Assembly: GCA_014380615.1 (NCBI GenBank)
Contig: JACMJM010000067.1
Coordinates: 1-36,881, forward strand
Direction: 5' to 3'
DNA from: Sphingobacteriaceae bacterium
GTDB lineage: Bacteria > Bacteroidota > Bacteroidia > Sphingobacteriales > Sphingobacteriaceae
DNA: 36,881 bases
Every line of letters begins with the position of its first letter. Position 1 is the stretch's first letter. The notes below the pieces were generated by a model. The model saw only the letters and a program-made list of their open reading frames with translations, was not told where the DNA came from and made no database searches. Both the position numbers and the translations under genes were made by a program. Positions 14,243 through 24,378 of this stretch are shown here, in pieces.

Positions 14243-16027
14243 ATGAAAACAGGCTTGTTTAAGTTTATTGTATTTATGCAATGTTCCCTGCTTTTTGTGG
14301 ACGGCAGTATAAACGGTAACCTGTTTAATGTACCAAAAGCTCCTCCTCCGGCCTGTAAAGAAATAGACTGGGCGGTATGGAGTTCGGTTGCGGGGAATAG
14401 CGCTGCAGGTGCTATATCCAGTCAGGGAAATAACGTAGGCATTACGATAAACTCCAGCTTTGATTTGGAGTCAACATCTCAGATATGGCGTCACGAAGAA
14501 TTTAAAAGGTATAAAGCCATTATTCCAAACGCCACGGTTCCGCGAACTTCCTGGTCTAAAGCACCCAACGGAACTATTACGGTGTGGTTCACGCAATCTG
14601 TAAAAGAGCCGGTACTTTTGCTGGCATCCTTAGGGAATTACAAGGAACGCATTGCGACAACTATTCGGTTTTCCGAGCCTTATGTAGTTCTGCATAATGC
14701 GGGAGGTATTATAGAGGATAATAATAACACCCTAACCGGAAGAGAAGGGTATGCTTTAATAAAATTCCCGGGGGATATTAAGTGTATTACAATAAGTTCA
14801 TCAACATACGAGAGTTTTACAGACCTGACCTGGGGAGTGCCGGTTTGCCCGGAGGGAATACCAAAGCCTGTATCGAAGTCTAAACCGACAACACCGGAGC
14901 TACCCGTGATGCCGGTTGCGGCCGCACCTAAACCAGTGGTAAAAGCCGCTGAACCGGAGCCTGTTCCCAAACCTGTTGCGGCGTTGCCGAAGCCTGAACC
15001 TGTAGTCGCATCGCTTCCAAAACCAGTGGTAAAAATTGCCGAATCTGAACCTCTTCCCAAACCTGTTGCTTCGGTACCCAAGCCTGAACCGGTAGTCGTA
15101 TCGCTTCCAAAACCAGTGGTGCAAATTGCCGAAGCGGCACCTGTTCCCAAACCTGTTGCGGCGGTGCCGAAACCTGAACCGGTAGTCGCATCGCTTCCAA
15201 AACCAGCGGTAAAAGCCGTAGAACCGGCACCTGTTCCAAAACCTGTTGCGGCGGTACCCAAGCCTGAACCGGTAGTCGCATTGCTTCCAAAACCAGTGGT
15301 AAAAATTGCCGAATCTGAACCTGTTCCAAAACCTGTTGCGGCGGTGCCGAAACCTGAACCGGTAGTCGCATCGCTTCCAAAACCAGTGGTAAAAGCCGTA
15401 GAACCGGCACCTGTTCCAAAACCTGTTGCGGCGTTGCCGAAGCCTGAACCTGTAATCGCATCGCTGCCTAAACCAGTGGTAAAAGCCGTAGAACCGGCAC
15501 CAGTTCCCAAACCTGTTGCGGCGGTACCGAAGCCTGAACCTGTAGTCGCATCGCTGCCTAAACCAGCGGTAAAAGCATTCCAAACTAAGCCCGTTGCTGC
15601 CCCTAAGCCAGTAGCCTCGGTGTTGGTGCCGAAACCTGAACTCTCCAAGCCGATGACGATTGTACGAAATGCCGGAATTAAGAAAGAATTGATCACTGCT
15701 GACCCTAGGCCCGCGCCTGATAATAACCTGCTAAAAGTAGAACTTTCTGATTATGACGGTATGGATTATGATTCTGTTTCTTTGAAACTGAATGGAAAGC
15801 CCATTGGCCCGCAATCAATTCAATTGCAGTTATCAAGGCGAAACGGTATGTCGAATTATACGTATCAGTTGCATCTTCAAGCTGGAGAGAATACATTGGA
15901 GATTTATGCGATAGGTGAGGGTTTAAAGCCGCTTACCACTGTTTGCATACAGATATTTTACGATGATAAGCCTAAAAAACTTTACTTTGGATTAAAAGCT
16001 AAAGAAACCACCCTTATTCGTCTATAG
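14243..16027 (+). CDS. Exported protein with seven 30-residue Pro-rich repeats
   Basis: 594 aa. An N-terminal hydrophobic segment (residues ~4-20, LFKFIVFMQCSLLFVDG) probably acts as a signal. An N-terminal domain to about residue 205 is beta-rich (KEIDWAVWSSVAGN, LTGREGYALIKFPGD). Residues ~228-440 are seven full repeats and one partial repeat of 30 residues with PKPVAAVPKPEPVVASLPKP as the most constant part. A C-terminal beta domain (about 490-594) contains LLKVELSDYDGMDYDSVSLK and GENTLEIYAIGEG. Pro-Lys/Glu-Pro repeats typically form extended rods spanning envelope layers, as in TonB (known), so an envelope-spanning linker is inferred. No family name is given. Confidence 0.8.
   Translation: MKTGLFKFIVFMQCSLLFVDGSINGNLFNVPKAPPPACKEIDWAVWSSVAGNSAAGAISSQGNNVGITINSSFDLESTSQIWRHEEFKRYKAIIPNATVPRTSWSKAPNGTITVWFTQSVKEPVLLLASLGNYKERIATTIRFSEPYVVLHNAGGIIEDNNNTLTGREGYALIKFPGDIKCITISSSTYESFTDLTWGVPVCPEGIPKPVSKSKPTTPELPVMPVAAAPKPVVKAAEPEPVPKPVAALPKPEPVVASLPKPVVKIAESEPLPKPVASVPKPEPVVVSLPKPVVQIAEAAPVPKPVAAVPKPEPVVASLPKPAVKAVEPAPVPKPVAAVPKPEPVVALLPKPVVKIAESEPVPKPVAAVPKPEPVVASLPKPVVKAVEPAPVPKPVAALPKPEPVIASLPKPVVKAVEPAPVPKPVAAVPKPEPVVASLPKPAVKAFQTKPVAAPKPVASVLVPKPELSKPMTIVRNAGIKKELITADPRPAPDNNLLKVELSDYDGMDYDSVSLKLNGKPIGPQSIQLQLSRRNGMSNYTYQLHLQAGENTLEIYAIGEGLKPLTTVCIQIFYDDKPKKLYFGLKAKETTLIRL
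14927..15580 (+). repeat. 90-bp tandem coding repeats
   Basis: Seven full copies plus one partial copy of a 90-bp unit encode the 30-residue Pro-rich repeat. Copies are very similar at DNA level (for example the recurring cctgttgcggcggt). Long open frames on the opposite strand here are by-products of the repeat composition. Confidence 0.85.
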
Positions 16028-16188
16028 AAATTGATCTGGTTAAGTATGGGGGGTAAAAGAAAGAACTTAACGTTGGATAACATTCAAACTTGATACTCAC
16101 GTAATAGGTACTGCTTAGAAAATGGATCTGGTTTAGCTTTGGAAAATAGAACGATTTAATTTTTATACTTGTATTCTATTTTACTGAC

Positions 16189-16554
16189 ATGAATACCGTA
16201 GCACAAGTTTTAATTTTAATTATCGCCTTAGAACACTTGTATATTCTTTGGATTGAAATGTTTGCATGGGAAACCAAGGGGAGAAAAGTGTTTAGTAAAG
16301 GCCTTTCAGCAGAATTGTTCAGCCCGACAAAGACTTTAGCGGCTAATCAGGGTTTGTATAATGGTTTTTTGGCAGCAGGGTTAATTTGGAGTCTGATAAT
16401 TACCGACATAATATGGCAGCATAACGTGGCGGTATTTTTTCTTGCCTGTGTGAGTGTGGCAGGGATTTATGGTGCTTTTACCGCTGATAAAAAGATTTTT
16501 GTGGTTCAGGCTTTACCAGCTTTGGTGGCCTTAATGGTTTTATTTTTCTTCTGA
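16189..16554 (+). CDS. DUF1304 family membrane protein
   Basis: 121 aa, the usual length for DUF1304, with four membrane helices. Family features: ALEHLYILWIEMFAWETKGR near the N-terminus, ANQGLYNGFLAAGLIW in the second helix region, and VAGIYGAFTADKKIFVVQALPA near the end. Function of the family is unknown. A near-consensus promoter box TATACTTG lies about 18 bp upstream of the ATG. It appears to be a single-gene unit. Confidence 0.88.
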   Translation: MNTVAQVLILIIALEHLYILWIEMFAWETKGRKVFSKGLSAELFSPTKTLAANQGLYNGFLAAGLIWSLIITDIIWQHNVAVFFLACVSVAGIYGAFTADKKIFVVQALPALVALMVLFFF

Positions 16555-16783
16555 TAACCTTTACGGGTTGTTGCCATAACAGAAGTTTTTTGAAAAATAA
16601 ACCTGATTGAAATGGAAATTGCTTTGTAGCCTGTGCGCAGCCCGCAATTGCAATGTAAAGCAGGGCTTGCGGAACATATTGCCCGATAGTTGCTTTCAAA
16701 AAAATATCCTTAATTATTAACATTTGTTACAAAGTTGGCATTCTGTTTGCTTTAACTTTAACAAACACACTTATGAATTAGCG

Positions 16784-17152
16784 ATGAAGAAGCGGCGGAT
16801 ATTAGTAATAGAAGATGATGATATAGTGAGAGATACAATCGAACTGTTGCTCAGCTATAAAGGTTTTAAGGTTAGTACATCGGCAACAGGGCTTGATATA
16901 TTACCGAAAATCGAAGAATTTAAGCCCGATTTAATTATAACCGATATTTTTCTGGGCCAGTCTGATGGACGGGTTATTTGCCAATCGGTAAAAAATGACC
17001 CGAAAACCCACCATATTCCGGTTATTATAATGTCGGGTGCTGCTACTGATATTTACAATACAATTATCGGAGCAGGAGCGAATGATATTGTGTTAAAACC
17101 TTTTGATGAGCAGACTTTGTTGAGCAGAGTGCAAAGGCAGCTTTCTGCATAA
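16784..17152 (+). CDS. Receiver-only response regulator (CheY-like)
   Basis: 122 aa from ATG at 16784; the frame extends upstream without another good start. A complete receiver domain: acidic pocket EDDD (residues 10-13), phospho-acceptor Asp54 in LIITDIFLG, Ser84 in IIMSGA, and Lys105 in VLKPFDE. There is no output domain, so it probably acts by protein contact or in a phosphorelay with an unlinked histidine kinase. No kinase is adjacent; the poly-HAMP sensor in this window is 18 kb away. Confidence 0.93.
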   Translation: MKKRRILVIEDDDIVRDTIELLLSYKGFKVSTSATGLDILPKIEEFKPDLIITDIFLGQSDGRVICQSVKNDPKTHHIPVIIMSGAATDIYNTIIGAGANDIVLKPFDEQTLLSRVQRQLSA

Positions 17153-17253
17153 TGTAATAAATTTAAGATAATATAGTATACAAGAACAGGCTTAAAACTG
17201 CCTGAATAAACTTTATTTAAGTGTGTGTGTTATTTGTATGAAAAATACTACGC

Positions 17254-18513
17254 ATGTTTAAAATTTTACTTTTTTTTTCTGTATGCCAGCTGTATGCTTT
17301 TAGTTTAAAGGCATATTCGCTTTTAACACACGAAGCGATAATTGATGTGAGCTGGGCAAAGTCTATACAACCTTTATTATTACTTAAATACCCTAAAACC
17401 AGCCCCGAGCAGTTACTGGAGGCCCATTCTTATGCTTATGGCGGGGCCATTATGCCCGATGTGGGGTATAGCCCGTTTGGAAGTATGATCTATACCGATT
17501 TTGTTCATAATGTACGTTCGGGAGATTATGTAAACGCTTTACTGGAAGAGGCTGAAACCTTAAATGAATATGCGTTCGCACTGGGATCGCTCGCGCATTA
17601 TATGGCCGATAATTATGGACATCTTTTAGGAACTAATGTTGCTGTTCCGCTGATGTATCCGAAAATTAAACATGAGTTTGGAGAGGTGGTAACTTATGCT
17701 GACGATAAACTATCGCATTCGCGGATGGAACTTGCGTTTGATGTATTGCAAACTGCCAGAGGAAATTATGCTTCTAAAAATTATCATGATTTTATAGGTT
17801 TTAACGTTGCAAGGCCAGTTATCGAAAAAGCTTTTTACCGAACATACGGGATGGATGTAAATGGTGTTTTCGGCGATATGGGTTTGGCTATCAGTACGTT
17901 TAGATGGACGATAAAAACATTCTTGCCCAATATTGTAAAAACTGCCTGGGCCAGCAAGAAGAATGAGCTTCGAAAACACAACCCTTCTCTGACCGCTAAA
18001 AGGTTCTCTTACCGGATGCGGAACCGTACCTATTATCATGAATTTGGGAAAGGACATCAGAAAGCGGGCTTCTTCCCAACAATTATTGCTTATCTGGTGC
18101 CCCTGCTGCCTAAAATAGGGCCATTGGCTAAGCTCAGGTTTAAGGCTCCAAGTGCCGAAGCAGAACGTTTGTTTATTAAAAGCTTTGATACCACATTGGT
18201 TCACTACCAATCGGCCTTGAGCCGGTTACAAACTACCCCTTTTCTGAGCTTGCCAAACCGTACTCTTGATACCGGACATAAAACAGTTATGGGCGAATAT
18301 TCTATCGCTGATAATAATTACCGGGAGTTTTTATTAATGCTTTATGAAAAGAAATTTGAGAACCTGAGCCCGGAAATTAGGAATAATTTAATTTCGTTTT
18401 ATAATTCGATACGAATACCAGCGGTCAAAAATAAAAAGGAGGCAAAAAAATGGCAGGCTGTTGAAGAAGCACTCACAGCTTTAAGAGCCCCGGCCCCGCA
18501 ATATATTTATTGA
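17254..18513 (+). CDS. Secreted zinc-dependent phospholipase C-like protein
   Basis: 419 aa with a signal peptide (KILLFFSVCQLYAFSLKAYS). The N-terminal ~130 residues carry zinc-ligand positions of the Zn_dep_PLPC family: LLTHEAI (His26), YGGAIMPDVGY (Asp69), DFVHNV (His85) and GSLAHYMADNYGH (His115, Asp119, His123). Such proteins hydrolyse phospholipids in characterised relatives; many Bacteroidota members are uncharacterised and the substrate is unknown. The remainder is helical and basic with no second domain recognised. It converges on the ROK gene with a strong shared terminator. Confidence 0.85.
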   Translation: MFKILLFFSVCQLYAFSLKAYSLLTHEAIIDVSWAKSIQPLLLLKYPKTSPEQLLEAHSYAYGGAIMPDVGYSPFGSMIYTDFVHNVRSGDYVNALLEEAETLNEYAFALGSLAHYMADNYGHLLGTNVAVPLMYPKIKHEFGEVVTYADDKLSHSRMELAFDVLQTARGNYASKNYHDFIGFNVARPVIEKAFYRTYGMDVNGVFGDMGLAISTFRWTIKTFLPNIVKTAWASKKNELRKHNPSLTAKRFSYRMRNRTYYHEFGKGHQKAGFFPTIIAYLVPLLPKIGPLAKLRFKAPSAEAERLFIKSFDTTLVHYQSALSRLQTTPFLSLPNRTLDTGHKTVMGEYSIADNNYREFLLMLYEKKFENLSPEIRNNLISFYNSIRIPAVKNKKEAKKWQAVEEALTALRAPAPQYIY

Positions 18514-18617
18514 ATTTATGTAAGTATCAACAGGTGAACACAGGATGCCGCTTTGGCTCGTGGGAATGAGTTGACGAAAGTTTTTTTATTGGACTATTTA
18601 TAAATCGGGTATCTGAA

Positions 18618-18652
18618 ATTATAGAAGTGCCCCGGCACTTCTATAATTTTTA
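18618..18652. terminator. Bidirectional terminator
   Basis: Perfect 14-bp inverted repeat, ATTATAGAAGTGCC (18618-18631) with GGCACTTCTATAAT (18634-18647), followed by T on the plus strand. It sits between the convergent phospholipase and ROK genes. Confidence 0.7.
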
Positions 18653-19510
18653 AATCCATTGGCAAGCAGCACCAATTAGGATTGCCGCATCGCCAAGTAC
18701 AGCCTGTTTTATGGGTACCTTTATTCTTCTATCTTCCATCCTGTCTTTAACGTGTTGTAAAAACTGCCCCCAGGCATCGGTATACCCACCTACAAGCACA
18801 AGATCAGAATCATAAAGACTTGCGTATTGTGCCAAAAAGGTGGCGAAGTTTTCGCCGTATTCGCCAAAAACTAATTGACCAATTCCGTCGTCGGTTTTAG
18901 CCAGTTTGGTTAATTCACTTAATTCGGTAACATCCATGCCTGTAAATTCCTTATACCTTTGTGAAATCCACTTGATATCTAAATAATCGTTGGCTATGCT
19001 GTTTTTGAAATGAACTTTCCAAAGATCGGCATCGGTAGCTACACCGTCTGTATATCGGGCCGACCCAAATCCCGAGCTTAATATAAAACCCAGTACATTA
19101 TTGTATCCCTTTGCAGCACCATGTAAAACTTCTCCATGTAAAAAACAAGGTGAATTATTTGCTGTCCGGATATTTTCTTTCGGGATGTTTAACCGCTCTG
19201 AGAGCAGTTCTTTTATGTTCATTTGGTACAGCGCATCGAACTTCTGAAGATTTTGGATCAGGAAAATACCTTTATCATAATCGAACGGGCCGGGAACCGC
19301 TATACCTATATGCGATACCTCACTGCCGTGTATTTTCAGGCTTTCATTTATTGCATCTGTCCAGCAACTGAGCAAATTTTCAGCGCTTTCCATCGCATTG
19401 ATGGCTGTTTGAACGTTAGTGCCGGGTACAATCTGTTTAGACTCAAGGTCTATTATTGCTACCTCAACCCGTTTAACATGTATTTCTACTCCTACAACGT
19501 ATTTAATCAT
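18650..19510 (-). CDS. ROK-family protein with degenerate kinase motifs
   Basis: 286 aa, the size of a ROK sugar kinase, with the fold signatures HIGIAVPGPFDYDKG and LVLVGGYTDAWG and a typical GDAAILIGAA C-terminus. Key positions depart from active kinases. The N-terminal phosphate loop normally reads D-x-G-G-T but here is VGVEIHVKRVEVAIID. The catalytic N-D-A motif is ANNS (Asn119 where Asp is expected) before HGE. The G-T-G-x-G loop is SSGFGS, and the ROK zinc motif CxCGxxGC is absent. It is therefore probably a sugar-binding or regulatory homologue rather than a kinase (inference). No HTH domain is present. Confidence 0.75.
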   Translation of the reverse strand: MIKYVVGVEIHVKRVEVAIIDLESKQIVPGTNVQTAINAMESAENLLSCWTDAINESLKIHGSEVSHIGIAVPGPFDYDKGIFLIQNLQKFDALYQMNIKELLSERLNIPKENIRTANNSPCFLHGEVLHGAAKGYNNVLGFILSSGFGSARYTDGVATDADLWKVHFKNSIANDYLDIKWISQRYKEFTGMDVTELSELTKLAKTDDGIGQLVFGEYGENFATFLAQYASLYDSDLVLVGGYTDAWGQFLQHVKDRMEDRRIKVPIKQAVLGDAAILIGAACQWI

Positions 19511-19673
19511 ATTTTAATTGGTATTATTAGAACGCTTGATGGACAATCTAACAAAAAGCATCCATAAATACGTAAAACGCTGGAACTAGTTTCAGTATTT
19601 TTACGAAAATACAGAAGGTTTAAATGTTGGTATAGATAGACAGGCATCATTTTATAGAACCTGTATTTGTCTG

Positions 19674-19830
19674 CTATGCCTTTTTTCGTAAAACCAGCTT
19701 CTTGTTTGGAGATTTCGCGATATCTTCCATAAACTTTTGCATTTCGGAGTATTTGGAAGCGGGAATAATATGATTACTAAGTTGGAATTTGGCGGTTGCT
19801 ACAATACTATTGCGGTTAATTTTTTATATT
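19674..19830 (-). pseudogene. 3' remnant of a DUF3857/transglutaminase-type gene
   Basis: On the minus strand the frame ending in TAG at 19674-19676 reads NRNSIVATAKFQLSNHIIPA, then SKYSEMQKFMEDIAKSPNKK and LVLRKKA. The pattern (alternating beta strands, I-P-A-x-x-Y-x-x-x-x-x-F, then a final strand ending in K-K) resembles the C-terminal end of secreted DUF3857-containing proteins. The frame degenerates into AT-rich non-coding sequence above about 19830, with a stop near 19871, so only the gene's tail is left. Without a search the family call is tentative. Confidence 0.4.
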
Positions 19831-19904
19831 TTCCCTAACTATTTTAATATAAATGCCGTAATAACCTTTTCACAGCCTGAATATTAGAGACAGTGGTTTC
19901 AAAA

Positions 19905-20435
19905 ATGTTTAATACCATTACTATCCGCATGGCCGAACCTGAGGATGCTGCTACTATAGCGTATTTCAGTCGGAAAACATTTTATGAAAGTTTCAATCAG
20001 CAAAACTGCAAAAGAGACATGGAGAAATTTCTCAAGTTTCAGTTTTCTGTTAAAAATTTGATGGCTGAAGTAGGCCGCAAGCACAATACCTTTTTGTTAG
20101 CTTACAGATTTCATACACTGGTGGGGTATGCACTGATGAGGGAGATTAAAAGTCCGCCTGAAATAGGTTCGACATTAAGAGCGATGGAAATTGCCCGGTT
20201 GTATGTAGACCAGCCTTTTAAAGGTACTGGTGTAGGTAACGCCATTATGAAAGAATGTATAGCCACGGCAAGACTTAAAGACAAAGAGGCTCTTTGGTTG
20301 GGCGTTTGGCACGAGAATCAAAAGGCGATTGATTTTTATACTAGATGGGGATTCGCAAAATGCGGCTCAAAAATTTTTATTCTGGGCGACGATCCGCAAA
20401 TTGATTGGCTTATGAAGAAAGATCTTCAATATTAA
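19905..20435 (+). CDS. GNAT-family N-acetyltransferase
   Basis: 176 aa from ATG at 19905 (an in-frame GTG at 19893 is possible). The GNAT core is clear: IRMAEPEDAATIAYFSRKTF at the N-terminus, then ARLYVDQPFKGTGVGNAIMK with the acetyl-CoA loop Q-x-x-x-G-T-G-V-G, and WENQKAIDFYTRWGF-type motif B (HENQKAIDFYTRWGFAKCG). It transfers an acetyl group from acetyl-CoA to an amine; the substrate is unknown. Single-gene unit after the 19511-19904 intergenic stretch. Confidence 0.92.
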   Translation: MFNTITIRMAEPEDAATIAYFSRKTFYESFNQQNCKRDMEKFLKFQFSVKNLMAEVGRKHNTFLLAYRFHTLVGYALMREIKSPPEIGSTLRAMEIARLYVDQPFKGTGVGNAIMKECIATARLKDKEALWLGVWHENQKAIDFYTRWGFAKCGSKIFILGDDPQIDWLMKKDLQY

Positions 20436-20487
20436 AAATGCCGGGTTGTTTATTGATGATGATTTTCTAAAACCCTTATTTTTTCTG

Positions 20488-20515
20488 CCACGAAGGCTCA
20501 AAGACACAAAGGGTT
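20488..20515. repeat. Short copy of the GCCACGAAGG intergenic repeat
   Basis: The sequence around gccacgaaggctcaaagac resembles the outer arm of the palindromic element at 32836-33127 (gccacgaagg). Degenerate copies of such sequences are scattered between genes in related genomes (from memory). Confidence 0.4.
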
Positions 20516-20558
20516 AATGCTTCTTACTTAGTTCTTTAAACACCCAAAATTAAAGTCT

Positions 20559-20963
20559 TTATAAAAAACTTGGCGGTGTAACCAGAGTCAATTTCTCACC
20601 AGTAAGCGTGAAATACATATTTTGTAATTGATGCATAGAATCGATGACAACCGCTAAACGGCTTTCTTCCATAAAGCCACTTTCGAAAGCCGAAAATTTG
20701 AAAAGGATAAAGTTTTTTGAATCCACCCAGATTTCATCATTGTCGGGTGCCTTAGCAAAGCCTAGTTTTGTAAGCCATTCTTCGCTAAGTTCAAGCGGAA
20801 GAATTTCATCGAATTTTATCCTGAAATGATAGCCTTGCCTCGGAGTTACCATTTCGCCGATTATGCTGGATTGTTGAATATCTGTTAGGAACAATACTCC
20901 CTCTTCGTTCTCACGCGGACTTATTTTTATAAGATTCCCTAATTTCAATTCCTGTATTTCCAT
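20559..20963 (-). CDS. Conserved hypothetical protein
   Basis: 134 aa from ATG at 20963. Soluble and beta-rich at the N-terminus (LKLGNLIKISPRE, EGVLFLTDIQQSSIIGEM). A more conserved-looking C-terminal part follows, with LPLELSEEWLTKLGFAKA and MHQLQNMYFTLTGEKLTL. The SEEWLxKxGF and HQLQNxYFxLTGE pattern recurs in Bacteroidota proteins of unknown function. The minus-strand box TAACTTTG (20969-20976) is only six bases before the ATG, so the transcript would have almost no leader. Confidence 0.75.
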   Translation of the reverse strand: MEIQELKLGNLIKISPRENEEGVLFLTDIQQSSIIGEMVTPRQGYHFRIKFDEILPLELSEEWLTKLGFAKAPDNDEIWVDSKNFILFKFSAFESGFMEESRLAVVIDSMHQLQNMYFTLTGEKLTLVTPPSFL

Positions 20964-20968
20964 TCAAC

Positions 20969-20976
20969 CAAAGTTA
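20969..20976 (-). promoter_or_regulatory. -7 promoter box next to a start codon
   Basis: TAACTTTG on the minus strand fits TAnnTTTG and ends six bases upstream of ATG 20963, implying a leaderless or nearly leaderless mRNA if used. Confidence 0.35.
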
Positions 20977-21048
20977 ATATTCATTTTTTTAATACTCAAT
21001 TTTCATTGAGAATGTTACCACTTGGTGTATTAAAACATACTTTAGTGT

Positions 21049-21816
21049 ATGACTACAGAACTGATCCTTCTCTGTATAGTTTCTTGCTGCGCTGGATTTA
21101 TTGATTCTATTGTGGGCGGCGGAGGGCTTCTTCAAACGCCAGCTATGTTAATTATTCTTCCGCATTATCCGGTGGCTACCTTATTAGGCACCACAAAAAT
21201 CCCATCCTTAACGGGTACTGCTTTTGCGGGATACAGGTATTCCAGACAGGTAACTATTAATTGGAAACTCTTGTCGGCGGTTATACCCGCTGCTTTTACA
21301 GGAGCAGTATTAGGAGCTTACGTAATAACAATAATAGATAATACCCAAATTAAACCGGTGATTTTCATTCTGCTTTTACTGGTAGCTGTTTATACTTATC
21401 GGAACAAAAATTTCGGTTTGCATACCGCCAGAAATTACTCGTATACCAGTCAGGTGCTTATGGGTACTATATCGGGTTTTGTTATTGGATTTTACGATGG
21501 CTTGGTAGGCCCAGGAACGGGTACCTTCTTGATTTTAGTTTTTATCGCTGTACTGGGAAATGATTTTATTCATTCTAGCGCACATGCGAAATATGTAAAT
21601 GCCGCAACAAACCTGGCCGCGATAATTTACTTCGCGAGTACGGGCCACATTCTATACGAATATGCCATACCCATGGCCCTATTTAATCTTGGCGGCTCTT
21701 ACCTGGGAACAAAACTTGCGCTATTAAAAGGTAATAAATTTATCAGGGTGTTTTTCCTGCTTATTGTGTTTGGAACGATTCTGCGCTTTGCTTACGATAT
21801 TTTTTTAAAAGAATAA
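21049..21816 (+). CDS. TauE/SafE family membrane permease
   Basis: 255 aa with about eight membrane helices. Typical TauE/SafE (YfcA-like) features: GFIDSIVGGGGLLQTPAML near the N-terminus, GTTKIPSLTGT, and GFYDGLVGPGTGTFL in the second half, the two-fold repeated G-x-x-x-G-x-G-G-G/G-P-G-T-G loops. Members export sulfite, sulfoacetate or other organosulfur anions, or are of unknown substrate; specificity cannot be assigned. It converges on the ABC-F gene with only one base between stop codons. Confidence 0.92.
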   Translation: MTTELILLCIVSCCAGFIDSIVGGGGLLQTPAMLIILPHYPVATLLGTTKIPSLTGTAFAGYRYSRQVTINWKLLSAVIPAAFTGAVLGAYVITIIDNTQIKPVIFILLLLVAVYTYRNKNFGLHTARNYSYTSQVLMGTISGFVIGFYDGLVGPGTGTFLILVFIAVLGNDFIHSSAHAKYVNAATNLAAIIYFASTGHILYEYAIPMALFNLGGSYLGTKLALLKGNKFIRVFFLLIVFGTILRFAYDIFLKE

Positions 21817-21817
21817 A

Positions 21818-23479
<1,662 letters not shown>

Positions 23480-23531
23480 TCACTATCAGTTGTTACTTGC
23501 TGCAAAAGAATTATTTTTAGATGGAAAAATG

Positions 23532-24071
23532 ATGACAAAAGAGAATTTTTTAGACCGCATAAAAATTTCGATAACGAAAAGCGATGCTGAAGGCCTGGCC
23601 CGAGCCGCGTCTCGAACCAGCGATTCGCTTAACCATGTGCTTGATCTAACCTTTCATAATGAAGCTGAGGTTGCCTTTAGGGCGGCCTGGGTTTTGGAAC
23701 ACAGTTTGATTTTCAATCAGGGATTACCCACATCTATGCTTCAACGCTTTTTAGAACTTTACCCGAAGCAAAAGAATAGAAGCTGTCAAAGACATTATAC
23801 CAAAATACTGATGTTTTATTCGACGAAAGATCGGGTGAATAGCTTAACGCAGTACGAATTAACAGATGTTGTAGAAACAACTTTCGAATGGCTTATCGAT
23901 CCCGAAACGCCCGTGGCCGTAAAGGTTAATTGTATGGATATTCTTTTCAATTTAAGAAATCAGTACGACTGGATTTCGGACGAACTGAAAGACCAGATTA
24001 TTTTTCACTTGAGAGATGGGTCGGCGGCGATGCAAAGTAGGGGGAAAAGATTGTTGAAGTATATGAAATAG
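23532..24071 (+). CDS. Conserved hypothetical helical-repeat protein
   Basis: 179 aa from ATG at 23532 (ATG 23529 is equally possible). All-helical with a HEAT-like rhythm: LARAASRTSDSLNHVLDLTF, EVAFRAAWVLEHSLIFN, PVAVKVNCMDILFNLRNQY, ending MQSRGKRLLKYMK. Homologues in Bacteroidota are sometimes labelled adenylosuccinate lyase, but no lyase signature is seen here. Divergent from the ABC-F gene (86 bp between starts) and convergent with the 82-residue gene. Confidence 0.75.
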   Translation: MTKENFLDRIKISITKSDAEGLARAASRTSDSLNHVLDLTFHNEAEVAFRAAWVLEHSLIFNQGLPTSMLQRFLELYPKQKNRSCQRHYTKILMFYSTKDRVNSLTQYELTDVVETTFEWLIDPETPVAVKVNCMDILFNLRNQYDWISDELKDQIIFHLRDGSAAMQSRGKRLLKYMK

Positions 24072-24096
24072 CAGGCCAATAAATCTCTTTGCATAT

Positions 24097-24345
24097 TCAA
24101 CTGAAGGCCCACAAAGGCGGTGTGGCTTCATCGGGTAAAATTTCGGCCAGGCATCCAAAAGTTTTCAGGAATTCGATTAAAAGGGCGGCGTCTATTAATT
24201 CTGAGCTGCATTCTACACGCAGAATGTTATCGCAATCGTCGAGGTCGAAATTCACCTCGTAATCTACAAAAGCCATCTGTAGCTGCGTTATCAGGATATC
24301 AGCCTGTGCCGGGTTTTTACAATTAGTTCTGAATATTTCTACCAT
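24097..24345 (-). CDS. Small conserved hypothetical protein
   Basis: 82 aa from ATG at 24345. A ferredoxin-like small alpha/beta pattern: MVEIFRTNCKNPAQADILIT (strand-helix), then YEVNFDLDDCDNILRVEC (strand-turn-strand), then a helix and a final acidic tail. It is similar in outline to heavy-metal-associated-like proteins but lacks the CxxC metal site. The FDLDDCDNILRVE motif recurs in small Bacteroidota proteins of unknown function. It lies 33 bp upstream of the SRPBCC/DoxX stop end on the same strand. Confidence 0.65.
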   Translation of the reverse strand: MVEIFRTNCKNPAQADILITQLQMAFVDYEVNFDLDDCDNILRVECSSELIDAALLIEFLKTFGCLAEILPDEATPPLWAFS

Positions 24346-24378
24346 AGGCCTTTCAATTGAAGTAAACCGCCACCTACT

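Noticed and set aside
14927..15580. Possible CRISPR array from regular repeats
   Set aside because: The 90-bp units are contiguous in-frame coding repeats without unique spacers, as are the 165-bp units at 1-1150.
14680..15696. Minus-strand frames of 177-338 residues rich in Gly/Thr or Arg/Phe
   Set aside because: They arise from the 90-bp repeat composition; the plus frame has the signal segment, flanking domains and realistic residue use.
16478..16723. 81-codon minus-strand ORF upstream of the response regulator
   Set aside because: Overlaps the end of the DUF1304 gene and has no recognisable pattern; the gap is more likely a control region.
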